A DNA stretch of 5,557 nt from a bacterium (GTDB lineage Bacteria > Hydrogenedentota > Hydrogenedentia > Hydrogenedentiales > SLHB01), in the NCBI GenBank assembly GCA_024231375.1, contig JAAEQP010001005.1, forward strand, positions 1 through 5,557. Direction: 5' to 3'. A program made the position numbers and the translations under genes. Shown here in pieces: positions 5,516 through 5,557 of this stretch (position 1 is its first letter; the number at the start of each line of letters is the position of its first letter). The notes below the pieces were generated by a model. The model made no database searches, was not told where the DNA came from, and saw nothing but the letters and a program-made list of their open reading frames with translations.

Positions 5516-5557
5516 GTTTTGTGGGTTCAGGAGCGGAGAATAGATGGAAGTGAGTCC

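Noticed and set aside
4071..5543. A 490-codon plus-strand open frame covering the whole Gfo/Idh gene
   Set aside because: It is the exact codon-for-codon antisense of a gene with clear family motifs. In this register, antisense stops arise only from TTA, CTA and TCA codons, which are rare in GC-rich genes, so long antisense frames are expected. The translation shows no recognisable domain.

Overview
The window is GC-rich bacterial DNA from an organism I cannot name from sequence alone. It carries a Tat-signal Gfo/Idh oxidoreductase, an exported SGNH/GDSL hydrolase with an extra C-terminal domain, a non-HemE uroporphyrinogen-decarboxylase-family protein, and GGGAC(A/T)GTCCC-type extragenic palindromes. 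That mix is typical of Planctomycetota, Verrucomicrobiota/Lentisphaerota and Candidatus Hydrogenedentota genomes. The phylum is an inference from gene content.

Layout. On the plus strand, positions 2-451 are the 3' part of a tetratricopeptide-repeat gene that enters from outside the window. It is followed closely by a small methionine-rich lipoprotein gene (493-1065). From 1066 to 1328 there is a convergent intergenic region holding a two-armed repeated palindrome (1211-1297). The rest of the window is read from the minus strand: Gfo/Idh oxidoreductase (5438 to 4095), then a strong hairpin and a promoter-like site, SGNH hydrolase (3890 to 2682), a 166-bp palindromic repeat that almost fills the next gap (2516-2681), and the UroD-family gene (2495 to 1329).

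How the genes may work together. The Gfo/Idh protein and the SGNH hydrolase both carry export signals, while the UroD-family protein has none and should be cytoplasmic. Gfo/Idh and esterase pairs are common in loci that process decorated sugars or polysaccharides. The UroD-family protein most resembles the MtaA/CmuA-like methyltransferase side of its superfamily, so methyl-group handling is conceivable, but no corrinoid protein or partner methyltransferase lies in the window. SGNH hydrolase and UroD are probably co-transcribed because no promoter is visible between them. The Gfo/Idh gene looks like a separate unit with its own promoter and terminator-like hairpin.

I saw no tRNA, rRNA, CRISPR array, transposase or phage gene. 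The least explained items are the two extragenic palindromic elements and the mixed metal-ligand pattern of the UroD-family protein. I found no convincing new multi-gene system.
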